DNA of 64,000 nt from Leptodactylus fallax. Its lineage: Eukaryota > Chordata > Amphibia > Anura > Leptodactylidae. The number at the start of each line of letters is the position of its first letter. The stretch's first letter is position 1. A program made the position numbers and the translations under genes. Location of the stretch: the NCBI GenBank assembly GCA_947044405.1, contig CAMRHE010000018.1, positions 4,464,001 to 4,528,000 of the forward strand, read 5' to 3'. Shown here in pieces: positions 1 to 12,353 of this stretch. Below the pieces are notes generated by a model. It saw only the letters and a list, made by a program, of their open reading frames with translations, was not told the origin of the DNA and made no database searches.

Positions 1-1241
1 TATGGGAAAAAAGGATGACACTCACTTTTATGCATTTTAACATTTAAAGTGCTCCAAAAATTATCCTTTTTTGGGGAAAGGTGCTTGCCCATAGGTTTTT
101 AGGCACACATGGTGCTTATATAACAAAAAGTAATGGTTTTATAGAAAAAATAGCCTGTTTTGATGGCGTTAAAGGCATGTTTTTATTTGAGAGACAAATT
201 TGTTGTGTGCCTAGTTGAAAAGTGATGAATTGGCTTTTCATTAAAAAAAAAAAAAAAAGCCCCCAAAAATTATCCCTTTATGGGAGCAGAATGCCATACC
301 AACATTACACTGGTACCAATAGCACAACAGAGTAGTAGTGGTAAGTGGTACTGCCATGCCAGCTGCTAAAGGTGGATTATACTCTGAAATGGAAAGGATT
401 CTATGACCCTGACAACAGCACTTTGGAGACAGAAAAGAACCTGGATTATCCTGCTGGCTATCCCTATATGGATGCAAATGTCATATCAACATTGTGTTGG
501 CATTGAGGAAAAATTTAAAGAATTTCAAGAAAAATGTGTGACACACCATCAGTGTACCTAGCCTGCCAGCAGAAAAAGCTGGACTATCTTCCAAAAGTGA
601 TCATGAAACAGAAGTTGTTGTCGTTCTTCCTCCCATAGTAATCAACCCCATTGTGGTTTGCCACATGCACTAATCATTGACCGTATACTGTTGCTAAAAC
701 TGGCGCTCCAGCATGTACCACAGTGCCACTCAATGTGCGATGCACCTTACAACCATGAAATGAGGGAGGGGACTGTAAGCAAAGGCTTGTCCTGGTGAAG
801 TTGGGAGCAGTAAATGGTCCAATGTGGAGGAACTGGAAGAGGAGGATGGGTCCCACCTGGTGCTAAAACTGGGCCCGCACCTACATGGTGATGTCAGTAT
901 TAGAACGCGCCTGGCCTTGCATTTCTAGACTGTTCATTTCGATGTATTGGTCAGTGAAAATCACAGATGACTAATGGATACCAATCTGTGTGTCATCCAT
1001 GCCGTTTTTACTGACCCGCCTAAGGTGTCCAACTACCACTGACTATTGGCTGAGAGGCTGTAAGGTGATGTCAGGTGATGCCAGGACATCACAGTGACTG
1101 ACAGAGATGTGTCTCTTCTGTATTTTCATTGCATAAAGCATGTCGCGGTGGACATTTTAATTGCAACTTTGTTAAAAAACCGAACAATTTGGAATGTTCG
1201 AATGAATCCTGGCTCGGAATGAATCGATTCGCTTATCTCTA
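1..1241. mobile_element. hAT-like element, right-hand part
   Basis: The stretch ends in GAATCGATTCGCTTATCTCTA, almost the same terminal sequence as the right end of the 6.5-kb hAT element at 20722-27192. The 8 bases after it (GTAATGAA, 1242-1249) would be the target duplication. No matching left end is visible, so the element probably begins before the window or has lost it. No reading frame with a recognisable transposase is seen; the frames at 241-477 and 674-856 are short and unremarkable. The interior may include unrelated insertions. The assignment rests on one terminus. Confidence 0.45.
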
Positions 1242-1389
1242 GTAATGAATCTTCTGGCCTAGACTTTTCTTCTAGAATTGGCAGTTTGATGGATGCCTAG
1301 AGTTAAGCTCATTCTGTTCTGTGTGTATTTTATCTAATATTAAAAGAACCGCAATGATACCTGGGGTCAGTGGCCTATGTATTTGTGGG

Positions 1390-1560
1390 CAGAGGCGTAA
1401 CATGAAGCTCCTAGGACCTGGTGTAAAATCTGACACCCCTTTCCATATCCTATATATAATTCTTGTGTCATCTTATTTTGTGGAGACGCCTATGGGCTCC
1501 CTCTGGCTCCATGGCCCAGTAGTGAATGCTATCTCTGCACCCCCTATAGCTACGCCTCTG
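1390..1560. mobile_element. Short MITE with CAGAGGCGTA ends
   Basis: A 171-bp segment starts CAGAGGCGTAAC and ends TAGCTACGCCTCTG, so its ends are inverted copies. These termini resemble the hAT-type elements at 6823, 11237, 38716 and 46600. The flanking octamers (TTTGTGGG and ATTGTGGA) agree at 6 of 8 positions, which fits a decayed 8-bp hAT duplication. It has no coding capacity. Confidence 0.5.
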
Positions 1561-2246
1561 ATTGTGGACTTGGACAAAACTGTCCTAGGACATAAAAATA
1601 TTACATTCGAAGGCTGCTTTACAGTTGAAATCAGACCTGGCTATATAGCAACACCATTCCCTGGCTGTGATGTGGTTAAATCATTTGAGTCCAGGTAAGT
1701 AGAAGGTTTAAGAATAGTGTTCCCATGTTTAATTCATTTACTGTAGAAGGATGCTTTGCTTGACCTTCTTGTCTCCCTTGAGAATAATGCAGATCCTGTG
1801 TCCAGCAAAAAGAATGTCAGTTTGCAGGTCAGGATGAGGAGAAAGGATTATACAGTAGTCAGTTATAATGCTATAATATTATGAAATGCAATACATTAGT
1901 CACTTCTACAATGTATGGCTGACTTTTAAAATGGCATTATGAATATATATGTAAAATGATCTGGATATCCTAAGTCAGCATCATGACATTAACTTTATTG
2001 CAAGGAGCTAATAGTGCATGGTTAATAATGCATACAATTATTTATTATGATCTGACTAAACATCAATTGTTATATAATATTTCTTATTGTTCTGTAGTGA
2101 CTGGCAGGAACATTAGCATAAGTGCTCATGAATGCTATTGCTGCATAAGAAGTTTAAACATCTGAGGATATACTAGTGTTAATGTGTATGTCCCAAGGGG
2201 ATTAAGAGGGAAACCACAGTAAGCAACAAACCACCATTATTCAATT
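1561..2246. other. No gene seen
   Basis: AT-rich single-copy-looking sequence. The only frame above 60 codons (1983-2165) has no recognisable domain. I see no repeat ends. Confidence 0.5.
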
Positions 2247-4366
<2,120 letters not shown>

Positions 4367-4576
4367 GGCCCGGTTCACATCTGCGTTCGGGTTTCCGTAC
4401 GGGGAGTCTGCTTGGTGACTCCCCGAACGGGAATCTATACGCATACAAAGCGGTTTACCTGGGAAACCACACGGACCCCATAGACTATAATGGAGTCCAT
4501 GTGGTTTCAGCTCAGATTCCGCACGAAACATGTGGAATCCCTGAACGGAGACCCGAACGCAGATGTAAACCAGGCC
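4367..4576. mobile_element. PIF/Harbinger-like MITE
   Basis: A 210-bp element begins GGCCCGGTTCACATCTGCG and ends with an imperfect inverted copy (CGCAGATGTAAACCAGGCC). It is flanked on both sides by TAA (4364-4366 and 4577-4579), matching the 3-bp TWA target preference of PIF/Harbinger transposons. It has no coding capacity and would depend on a transposase supplied elsewhere. Confidence 0.7.
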
Positions 4577-4938
4577 TAATTCCTCACAGTTTTCTAGATC
4601 TCTGCTTCCTGCCATTCTTTGTTTACTGCCAGTTTATAAAAATCAGTCCATGGTCATGTGATGCCCATACAGGTGCACAGCTCGTTACCAGGCAGATGTC
4701 TGATTACTGTGCTGTGACTCTAACAAGCTGTGCATCTGTGTGTCCTTCACATGACCATAGACTGTATATCACATGACCATGGACTGATTTGTATCCGCTG
4801 GAGACAGGCAGAATGAATAACAATAAGCAGAGATCTAGATACGGAGAGAAAAGTGCTGCTTGCAGGACTTTTCTCTCCGCATCTTTCATGCGGAGAGGGG
4901 AACAGAATGGCCCGAATGCAGATGTGAACCGGGCCTAA
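4577..4938. mobile_element. Foldback sequence plus a second Harbinger-like end
   Basis: Two arms form a long imperfect palindrome: the left carries TCTAGATCTCTGCTTCCTGCC (4599 on) and CATGGTCATGTGATG, the right carries the complements CACATGACCATGG and GCAGAGATCTAGAT (to 4840). Next come compact hairpins around TTTTCTCTCCG, then a lone terminus GCAGATGTGAACCGGGCC followed by TAA at 4936-4938. The terminus matches the MITE at 4367-4576, so half of a second copy probably survives. Confidence 0.45.
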
Positions 4939-5484
4939 GGCTAACCCAAGACTCGGCCATGTACAGTGCAGGATACATGCAGCACCCATTTTTTTCACTG
5001 ACCCATTCACCTTAATGGGTGAATCAGGTTTATGAAAATGGTCCCTATAGTCCGATCAGTGAAAAAATAGAGAATGCTCTATTTTTTCACAGATTTTGGG
5101 TGCCACTTGGCTGATGTATTCAGTTGGCTCTAAGGCCACACAGGATTGATTTGTTGAGGGATGTCCTCAGCAGACACCCCACCGAGGACCTACCCTTTGT
5201 TCTGCAGGTTTTTTTGCAGTATCTGGATAGGATTTGTGTAAATCCCCTCCACTACGCTGCTGCTGCATATCACAACAGGTTATTAAATTATATTACAGAT
5301 CATATACTGACTAGTTATATGAGAACTGTCTCCAATTTTTGTTTAGCTTTTCAACACATTAATAAAATTGCAATATTTGTACCTTTTTCTAATAACCATT
5401 ATTAGTTGTAAAGGTTTAACAGCTGTGTTTGATATTATATTAACAACTGACGTTGGTGTGGCAGTGTTTAAATATATATATATA
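4939..5484. other. No gene seen
   Basis: No coding signal. It ends in a TA-rich run (5471-5484) that is the host flank of the Helitron 3' end. Helitrons insert between A and T, and this flank supplies the T. Confidence 0.4.
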
Positions 5485-6065
5485 CTAGCAGAAGGACCCG
5501 GCTTCGCACGGGTATATTTCATTTTTTGTTTGTGTAGTGACCCCATAAGAATTGGCCAGTTTTGCACTTGACATCCAGTATGGCAGTCCAATATAGGTAT
5601 AGTCTATTTATGGCTGTTTTGCTATGGAAACCTGGTAAATGAAATGTGAACTTATATTGGCTGATACACGTCATATGACTGAATATTTAAGGACCTGCGA
5701 ACTGCTATTGACTAATACAGGTCATAAATAGCTTGGTTGCTATGGAAACCTGTGTACCTGAGGAGAGTAAGCGCCTCTAAGCTCTTATTGGCTGATAAGG
5801 GATATGTGACCGTGTGTATGGCAGTTGAAATATGAGTGAAAGACTTGCAGGCTTGTATTAGCTAATGTTGGTCATTTTTTGGGAATACTGTATCTCAGGA
5901 ACAGTACATCCAAGAGAGCTGAGACCCAGTCTAAAATATTCCCGGACACCTGATGTACATGTGTGCCAAATTTGGTGAGGATCGGTCCAGTCGTTTGGTT
6001 GCGCATAAAGAACAGACAGACAGATAGACAGACAGACAGAAACTCATTTTTAAATATATAAAAGA
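5485..6065 (-). mobile_element. Short internally deleted Helitron unit
   Basis: Read on the minus strand, the unit starts TCTTTTATATATTTAAAAATGAG at 6065 and ends CTAG at 5485-5488, followed by a host T. Just before the end is a hairpin (ACCCG-T-GC, loop GAA, GCCGGGT), then 11 bases finishing in CTAG. A 5' TC, a 3' hairpin about 11 nt from CTRR and insertion at A/T are Helitron hallmarks. The 581-bp unit has no Rep/helicase frame, so it is non-autonomous. Its 5' end directly abuts the 3' CTAG of the next unit (6066-9597). Confidence 0.75.
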
Positions 6066-6822
6066 CTAGAGGAAGGACCCAGCTTCGCACAGGTATATTT
6101 CATTTTTTGTTTGTGTAGTGACCCCATAAGAATTGGCCAGTTTTGCACTTGACATCCAGTATGGCAGTTCAGTATAGGTACAGTCTATTTATGGCTGTGT
6201 TGCTATGGAAACCTGGTAAATGAAATGTGAACTTATATTGGCTGATGCACGTCATATGACTGAATATTTAAGGACCTGCGAACCGCTATTGACTCATACA
6301 GGTCATAAATAGCTTGGTTGCTAAGGAAACCTGGTGTAAAGCTGTGTGTATGTCAAGACTGAAGAACCTGCGATTTTACAATGGTCCATAAGCGTCATGT
6401 GATCATGTGTATCTCAGTTTGGATATCAGTGAAAAACCTGCGATCGGTTGTTATGGAAAACCTGGAGTAAAGCTGTGTGTATGTGACCTTGTGTAACAGT
6501 GTCATCCACAGCGCCCTCCCCCTTTAAAGCTGACCTACAGGAGTGAGGAAAAATGGCTGGGTTGTTATTGAAACCTGGAGTGCAGCTGTGTGCATGTGGC
6601 TGACAATGCTTTGTCAGATTGGAGACGGGCTTGGGTCTGTTGGGGAGTTTCAGCAGCTCGCTGTTGTCTGTAACATACCTTATCAGATTGGAGACAGGCT
6701 TGGGTCTGCTGAGAGTTTTCATTAGCTTGAGCAGCAGCCATGCGTTTTGCTGCAGGGGACATGAGTAGTTTAAAAAACGTTTCAATTTATAAGAATGCTG
6801 TAATCCAGTATGGCAGTCCAGT

Positions 6823-7448
6823 CAGTGGCGTAAATACCGGTTTAGCAGTGGTAGCAGCTGCCACAGGGCCCGGGACATTAGGGGACCCGGCGGGCCTCTG
6901 AAGTGTTTTTTTTTTTTTTTTTTAACACCAGCAGGTAACGGGCCCTATTTACTTACCGATCCCCACTCCTGCTCACGGCCGCCTGCACTTCACCTTCTGC
7001 AGAGGCAGCTGTGAGCAGGAGCGGGGATTGGTAAGTAAGGCCTGTGGGCCGTGAACCCCACAAACACTGCTATCATTATACTCTGGGGTCTTTTCAGCAG
7101 GCTTCTGGCCTCCTTGGTGGCGTCCCAGATGTCGGTGGGCCAGTCCGACGTCATTATGCGTTGCGATACATGCCTGGCTCACGTGACATCTGGTCCAACA
7201 TTGAAGAAGTAGCGGGAAGTGCGCATAATACTATATGAAGGAGCCACTATGATACTGTGTGCAGGGGCCACTATGGGGCAGAATACTGTGTGCAAGGGCC
7301 ACTATGGGGCCTAATAGTGTATGCAGGGGCCACTATGGGGCATAATAGTGTGTGTAGGAATGCAGTTTGTGCAGGGGGGTTGGTTGCCGGGGGGGGTCCC
7401 ATGTCAAATGTTCGCCTTGGGGCCCTGCCATTGCTAGTTACGCCACTG
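6823..7448. mobile_element. hAT-like non-autonomous element inside Helitron
   Basis: The element begins CAGTGGCGTAAATACC and ends TTACGCCACTG. It is bounded by a perfect 8-bp duplication AGTCCAGT (6815-6822 and 7449-7456), the target-site length of hAT transposons. Inside are a poly-T run, a GC-rich part and about four copies of a 31-bp minisatellite (around 7215-7350, core ACTATGGGGCATAATA). No transposase is present. The same element occupies the equivalent Helitron site at 46600-47077. Confidence 0.8.
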
Positions 7449-7876
7449 AGTCCAGTATAGGTACAGTCTATTTATGGCTGTGTTGTTATGGAAACCTGAT
7501 AAATTAAATGTGAACTTATATTGGCTGATACACGTGATATGACTGAATATTTAAGGTCCAGTGAACTGCTATTCACTAATACTGGTCATACATAGCTTGG
7601 TTGCTATGGAAACCTGTGTGCCTGAGGAGAGTAAGCGCCTGCGAGCTGTTATTGGCTGATAAGGGACATGTGACCGTGTGTATGGCAGTTGGAATAATGA
7701 GTGAAAGACTTGCAGGCTTGTGTAGACTAATGCTGGTCATTTTTTGGGAATACTGTATCTCAGGAACGGTACGTCCAAGAGAGCTGAGACCCAGTCTATA
7801 ATATTCCCGGACACCTAATGTACATGTGTGCCAAATTTGGTGAGGATTGGTCCAGTCGTTTGGTCGTGCATAAAGA

Positions 7877-7920
7877 ACAGACAGACAGACAGACAGACAG
7901 ATAGATAGACAGACAGACAG
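7877..7920. repeat. GACA/GATA microsatellite
   Basis: About eleven tetranucleotide units, GACA with two GATA variants. It is part of the Helitron 5' region (TGTC on the Helitron strand) and recurs at 6014-6042 and 46149-46172. Confidence 0.9.
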
Positions 7921-8337
7921 GAACTCATTTTTATATATACAGTCATATGAAAAAGTTTGGGCACCCCTATTAATCTTAATCATTTTTAGTTCTAAATATT
8001 TGGGTGTTTGCAACAGCCATTTCAATTTGATATATCTAATAACTGATGGACACAGTAATATTTCAGGATTGAAATGAGGTTTATTGTACTAACAGAAAAT
8101 GTGCAATATGCATTAAACCAAAATTTGATCGGTGCAAAAATTTGGGTACCCTTATCATTTTATTGATTTGAATACTCCTAACTACTTTTTACTGACTTAC
8201 TGAAGCACAAAATTGGTTTTGTAATCTCACTGAGCTTTGAACTTCATAGCCAGGTGTATCCAATCATGAGAAAAGGTATTTAAGGTGGCCAATTGCAAGT
8301 TGTTCTCCTATTTGAATCTCCTCTGAAGAGTGGCATC

Positions 8338-9360
8338 ATGGGCTCCTCAAAACAACTCTCAAATGATCTGAAAACAAAGATTGTTCAACATAGTTGTTCA
8401 GGGGAAGGATACAAAAAGTTGTCTCAGAGATTTAACCTGTCAGTTTCCACTGTGAGGAACATAGTAAGGAAATGGAAGACCGCAGGGACAGTTCTTGTTA
8501 AGCCCAGAAGTGGCAGGCCAAGAAAAATATCAGAAAGGCAGAGAAGAAGAATGGTGAGAACAGTCAAGGACAATCCACAGACCACCTCCAAAGAGCTGCA
8601 GCATCATCTTGCTGCAGATGGTGTCACTGTGCATCGGTCAACAATACAGCACACTTTGCACAAGGAGAAGCTGTATGGGAGAGTGATGCGAAAGAAGCCG
8701 TTTCTGAAAGCACGCCACAAACAGAGTCGCCTGAGGTATGCAAAAGCACATTTGGACAAGCCAGCTTCATTTTGGAAGAAGGTCCTGTGGACTGATGAAA
8801 CAAAGATTGAGTTGTTTGGCCATACAAAAAGGCGTTATGCATGGCATCAAAAAAACACAGCATTCCAAGAAAAACACTTGCTACCCACTGTAAAATTTGG
8901 TAGAGGTTCCATCATGCTTTGGGGCTGTTTGGCCAATGCCGGCACCGGGAATCTTGTTAAAGTTGAGGGTCGCATGGATTCAACTCAGTATCAGCAGATT
9001 CTTGAGAATAATGTACAAGAATCAGTGACGAATTTGAAGTTACGCCGGGGATGGATATTTCAGCAAGACAATGATCCAAAACACAGCTCCAAATCTACTC
9101 AGGCATTCATGCAGAGGAACAATTACAATGTTCTGGAATGGCCATCCCAGTCCCCAGACCTGAATATCATTGAACATCTGTGGGATAATTTGAAGCGGGC
9201 TGTCCATGCTCGGCGACCATCAAACTTAACTGAACTGGAATTGTTTTGTAAAGAGGAATGGTCAAAAATACCTTCATCCAGGATCCAGGAACTGATTAAA
9301 AGCTACAGGAAGCGACTAGAGGCTGTTATTTTTGCAAAAGGAGGATCTACTAAATATTAA
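8338..9360 (+). CDS. Tc1-like DDE transposase, intact
   Basis: Cut-and-paste transposase that would bind the element's terminal repeats and move it into TA sites. The frame is open upstream to 8293, but the first ATG is at 8338 in a good context (A at -3, G at +4). It gives 340 residues, the usual length for this family. An N-terminal paired-like helix-turn-helix region (about 1-110) has a GRPR linker motif at 59-62. The DD34E catalytic triad is complete: D153 (WTDETKIELFG), D244 ([10 protein letters not shown]) and E279 (NIIEHLWDNLK), the same positions as in Sleeping Beauty. The glycine-rich segment reads GRGSIMLWGC (R189), where copy 2 and the family have GGGS. No stop or frameshift. It may be functional; the R189 change is the main doubt. 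Confidence 0.93.
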   Translation: MGSSKQLSNDLKTKIVQHSCSGEGYKKLSQRFNLSVSTVRNIVRKWKTAGTVLVKPRSGRPRKISERQRRRMVRTVKDNPQTTSKELQHHLAADGVTVHRSTIQHTLHKEKLYGRVMRKKPFLKARHKQSRLRYAKAHLDKPASFWKKVLWTDETKIELFGHTKRRYAWHQKNTAFQEKHLLPTVKFGRGSIMLWGCLANAGTGNLVKVEGRMDSTQYQQILENNVQESVTNLKLRRGWIFQQDNDPKHSSKSTQAFMQRNNYNVLEWPSQSPDLNIIEHLWDNLKRAVHARRPSNLTELELFCKEEWSKIPSSRIQELIKSYRKRLEAVIFAKGGSTKY

Positions 9361-9377
9361 TGTCACTTTTCTGTTGA

Positions 9378-9588
9378 GGTGCCCATACTTTTGCACCGGT
9401 AAAATCTTGGTTTAATGCATATTGCACATTTTCTGTTAGTACAATAAACCTCATTTCAATCCTGAAATATTACTGTGTCCATCAGTTATTAGATATATCA
9501 AATTGAAATGGCTGTTGCAAACACCCAAATATTTAGAACTAAAAATGATTAAGATTAATAGGGGTGCCCAAACTTTTTCATATGACTG
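9378..9588. repeat. Right terminal inverted repeat of Tc1 copy 1
   Basis: Imperfect inverted complement of 7940-8151. It contains both the outer and inner transposase-binding-like motifs and ends in ATGACTG just before the TA duplication. Confidence 0.85.
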
Positions 9589-9597
9589 TATAAGAGA

Positions 9598-11236
9598 TAT
9601 ATAGTTTACAATATGATTTGCCATCCAATATATAGAAATGTGTTTGTATTAGAGCGTATTCACACAACAGGGTTTGACGGCCATGTGCTAGCCATTCTTT
9701 TAAGTTCTCCATTGTGTCTGTGACGAGTAAGAAGGATCGTGATTTTTTTGTTTACGTTGCTTTGGAATATATTGCCAACATGTGCTTCTATAATATCATC
9801 ATTGTAATGTATTTATGCTGTACAGCAGCATAGCACTAGGGAGATGCTGAACAAGCCTTTTCAGTGATTGTATATTTCTCTTTTGAAACATTTCCATGAG
9901 AATCATGTCAGGGTGAGCTATTTGGCTAACACTGCGGTATTGTTTAGATCTTTTATCCAACATAATTGCCTTTTAATATTTCCCTCTTTATGTCTGAAGA
10001 TCAAAAGAAAATTCATCTTTTTCAGATGTTCTGCATGATAAGCTTAAGGAATCCCATTAACAGGTTTATTGCTTACAACACAGGCAGCTTTCAGCTTAAA
10101 AGAGCACATTTTCTCTAGTGTTAAGGAGGACAAATTGACAACTTCATCTATCGCTCTCTTGACAATAGTTGTTTGTTGTAAGTTGGCTGACATGTTACTG
10201 AAGAAGACAATGTTAAACTAGAGTCTATTGGGTACATGATGTATGTACAAAAAAAAATTACCTATACATAAATTCTCTCCTCCCTGAATTTTAATGTAAT
10301 GGAAGTTCAAAATGCCAAGAAAAACATTTCACACCACATTACACAAATGCACTTTCCCTATGAATCAGAAAGGAAGTGGTTTGCCAGATGTTGCTGTTTA
10401 TTTTTTAAGTCTTTCTGTGACTTACGCTTATTTTCTCTTGACCTTCTAGTCTCCTCACATATACACTGAGAGGGACAAAATACCCATAAGGAGCCCTGAA
10501 GCTTAGTCTGAAGCATCTCAGTTTTTTGTCCAGGAATGCTGGGCTGTTTTAACATGCTTCTCGTGTTTATTAATCTAACATCACTGCTGATGTATGAAGA
10601 TTACGTTTCATTATTGTGAATCCTGAATACTGTTTATAAAAAAATGTTAAAATATCATTCCAGAATACTTAAGGAGATTTAAGTCTATTAGCTGAATTGC
10701 TAGACTTAGCACCATAAAAAAATCAATTGAGTGGATGCTTTAAGGTTAAAAAAAAAAAAAAAAAAAGGTTTTCTTTGAATTTGTTAAATGTTTCCTTACA
10801 GTAAGATAGTAGTATCAGTAGTATCTTACAGCAACATAACATGTAGCAGAAAATCCCTTATAATACAAATATTCATAAACTGCCCATGTAGATGACTACA
10901 GCAGTGGGAGGCTATAATTGACATGCTGCGATTTACAAAAACACAACGGTTTTTGAAACCGCAGCATGTCCGCTGTGGATATTTTTCTGCAATGTGTGGA
11001 TGGGATTAGCCAGAATCCCATCCACTTTGCAAGGATTGTAAAACACCATGGCAAAATCGTGGTGGCTATGCTACGTGGGGCCCGGCCTTAAAAAGACTAA
11101 GTGACCTGCAATGTTTGAAAGACAAAGACAAATGGTTGATAATATTTAATCAAAACTAATCACAAAAAATATTTTTATTACATAATATATGCAAGTCAAT
11201 TAAAGAAAGCATCCATGTAAATAGAAACTCTACCAC
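9598..11236. other. No gene seen; one MITE fragment
   Basis: Mostly AT-rich sequence without a convincing frame. About 10902-11093 is a fragment of a MITE family seen at 31663, 38318 and 39402: it has CATGCTGCGATTTAC, a stretch about wholly matching them around GGATGGGATT, and ends GCTACGTGGGGCC. A poly-A run lies at 10748-10766. Confidence 0.45.
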
Positions 11237-12345
11237 CAGGGGCGTAACTAGCAAAGACTAGACCCCATAGCACTATTAACTTTGCACCCCCCCACGGCAT
11301 AATGCCACCTTTCCTCGTCTCCACACAGTATAATGCCCAATTTACACACACTATAATGCCCTATAGTGGCCACCAGACAATATAGTGTCCCTTAGTGGCT
11401 CCTGCACAAAGTATAATGTCCCAAAGTGGCCTCCACACAGTATAATGTCCCATAGCAGCCCCTGAACACAGTATAATGTCAAATAGCAGCCCCTACACAG
11501 TATAATGTTATATAGCAGCCACTCCACACAGTATAATGTTCCATAGTGGCCCCTCCATACAGTATTATGTCCCATAGTGGCCCCTCCATACATTATTATG
11601 TCACAAAACGGCCCCTGCACACAGTATAATGTCCCATAGCAGCCCCTCCACACAGTATAATGTCACATAGAGGCCCCTCTACACAGTATAATGTCATATA
11701 GTGGACCACCCACACAGTATAATGTTCCATAGCAGCTCCTCCACACAGTAGAATGTCCCATAGTGGCCCCTCCACACAGTATTATGTCCCACAGTAGCCC
11801 CTCCACACTGTATTATGTCCCACAGTAGCCCCTCCACACTGTATTATGTTCCATAGCGGCCCCTCCACACAGTATAATGTGTCATAGCAGCCGCCATACA
11901 GTATAATGTCCCATTGTAGCCCCTCCACACAGTATAATGTCCCATAGTGGCACCTCCACACAGTATTATGTCTCATAGTAGCCCCTCCACACAGTATTTT
12001 GTCTCATAGTAGTCCCTCCACACAGTATTTTGTCTCATAGTAGCCCCTCCACACAGTATTATTACTGTATTATACTGTATTACTCCCAAGTATTATAATT
12101 GGGTTTGCCCAACAAATACTCTTGCATTACTTGCCGATCCCTGCTCCTGCTTATGGTTGCCTCCGCTTCCCCTTCTTCCCTCCAGGGGGCCCCATGCATC
12201 TCATATCATGTCGCTGGGTCCCCCTGGAGCAAAGAAGGGGAAGCGGAGGCGACCGTGAGCACGAGCGGGGATTGGTAAGTAAATAGGGCCCATTACCTGC
12301 TGGGATCACTCTGCTGCGGCCACTATGACGGTACTTACGCCACTG
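11237..12345. mobile_element. hAT-like non-autonomous element with expanded minisatellite
   Basis: The element starts CAGGGGCGTAACTAGC and ends CTTACGCCACTG. A perfect 8-bp duplication TCTACCAC lies on both sides (11229-11236, 12346-12353), as expected for hAT. The 3' third resembles the elements at 6823 and 46600 (TTGGTAAGTAAATAGGGCC). The middle is almost entirely a 30-bp minisatellite. No transposase frame; the frames called on the minus strand simply read through the minisatellite. Confidence 0.85.
11340..12065. repeat. 30-bp minisatellite, roughly 24 copies
   Basis: Degenerate tandem repeat with core CACAGTATAATGTCCCATAG followed by a GGCCCCTCCA-like spacer. The period is about 30-31 bp. 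Related arrays occur at 7215-7350, 13788-14038, 45080-45140, 46680-46765 and 55751-56345. Confidence 0.9.
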
Positions 12346-12353
12346 TCTACCAC

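Larger units (their letters stand above)
7940..9588 (+). mobile_element. Full-length Tc1-like transposon, copy 1
   Basis: A 1649-bp element starts CAGTCATATGAAAAAG and ends CTTTTTCATATGACTG, flanked by TA on each side (7938-7939, 9589-9590), the Tc1/mariner target. The terminal inverted repeats are about 210 bp (7940-8151 and 9378-9588). Each holds an outer and an inner related motif (AAAGTTTGGGCACCCC and AAATTTGGGTACCC) about 185 bp apart, the IR/DR layout known from Sleeping Beauty-type elements. It is inserted in the TA-rich 5' tip of a Helitron. Copy 2 at 52997-54645 has exactly the same length and only about a dozen differences noticed by eye. Confidence 0.95.
6066..9597 (-). mobile_element. 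Non-autonomous Helitron, interrupted
   Basis: On the minus strand the unit begins TCTCTTATATATA at 9597, after a host A, and ends CTAG at 6066-6069. The Tc1-like element 7940-9588 has split its TA-rich 5' tip, and a hAT element occupies 6823-7448. Without these the Helitron is about 1.25 kb. Its 5' side carries a TGTCTGTC microsatellite. One open frame (about 6426-6785, minus) is shared with the copies at 45430-45765 and 47177-47473; it has no known domain and an internal duplication. No Rep or helicase is encoded. Confidence 0.75.

Noticed and set aside
6426..6785. Helitron-internal frame shared with 45430-45765 and 47177-47473
   Set aside because: Conserved only because the Helitron copies are related; no Rep, helicase or other domain, and its codons include a local duplication. 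Kept as a note in the Helitron entries, not as a gene.
8293..8337. Upstream extension of the Tc1 transposase (15 codons)
   Set aside because: It would start at TTG; the first ATG at 8338 gives the canonical 340 residues and standard catalytic numbering.
11340..12065. CRISPR-like array
   Set aside because: Units are contiguous degenerate minisatellite copies without unique spacers, inside a hAT-type transposon in a vertebrate-like genome.
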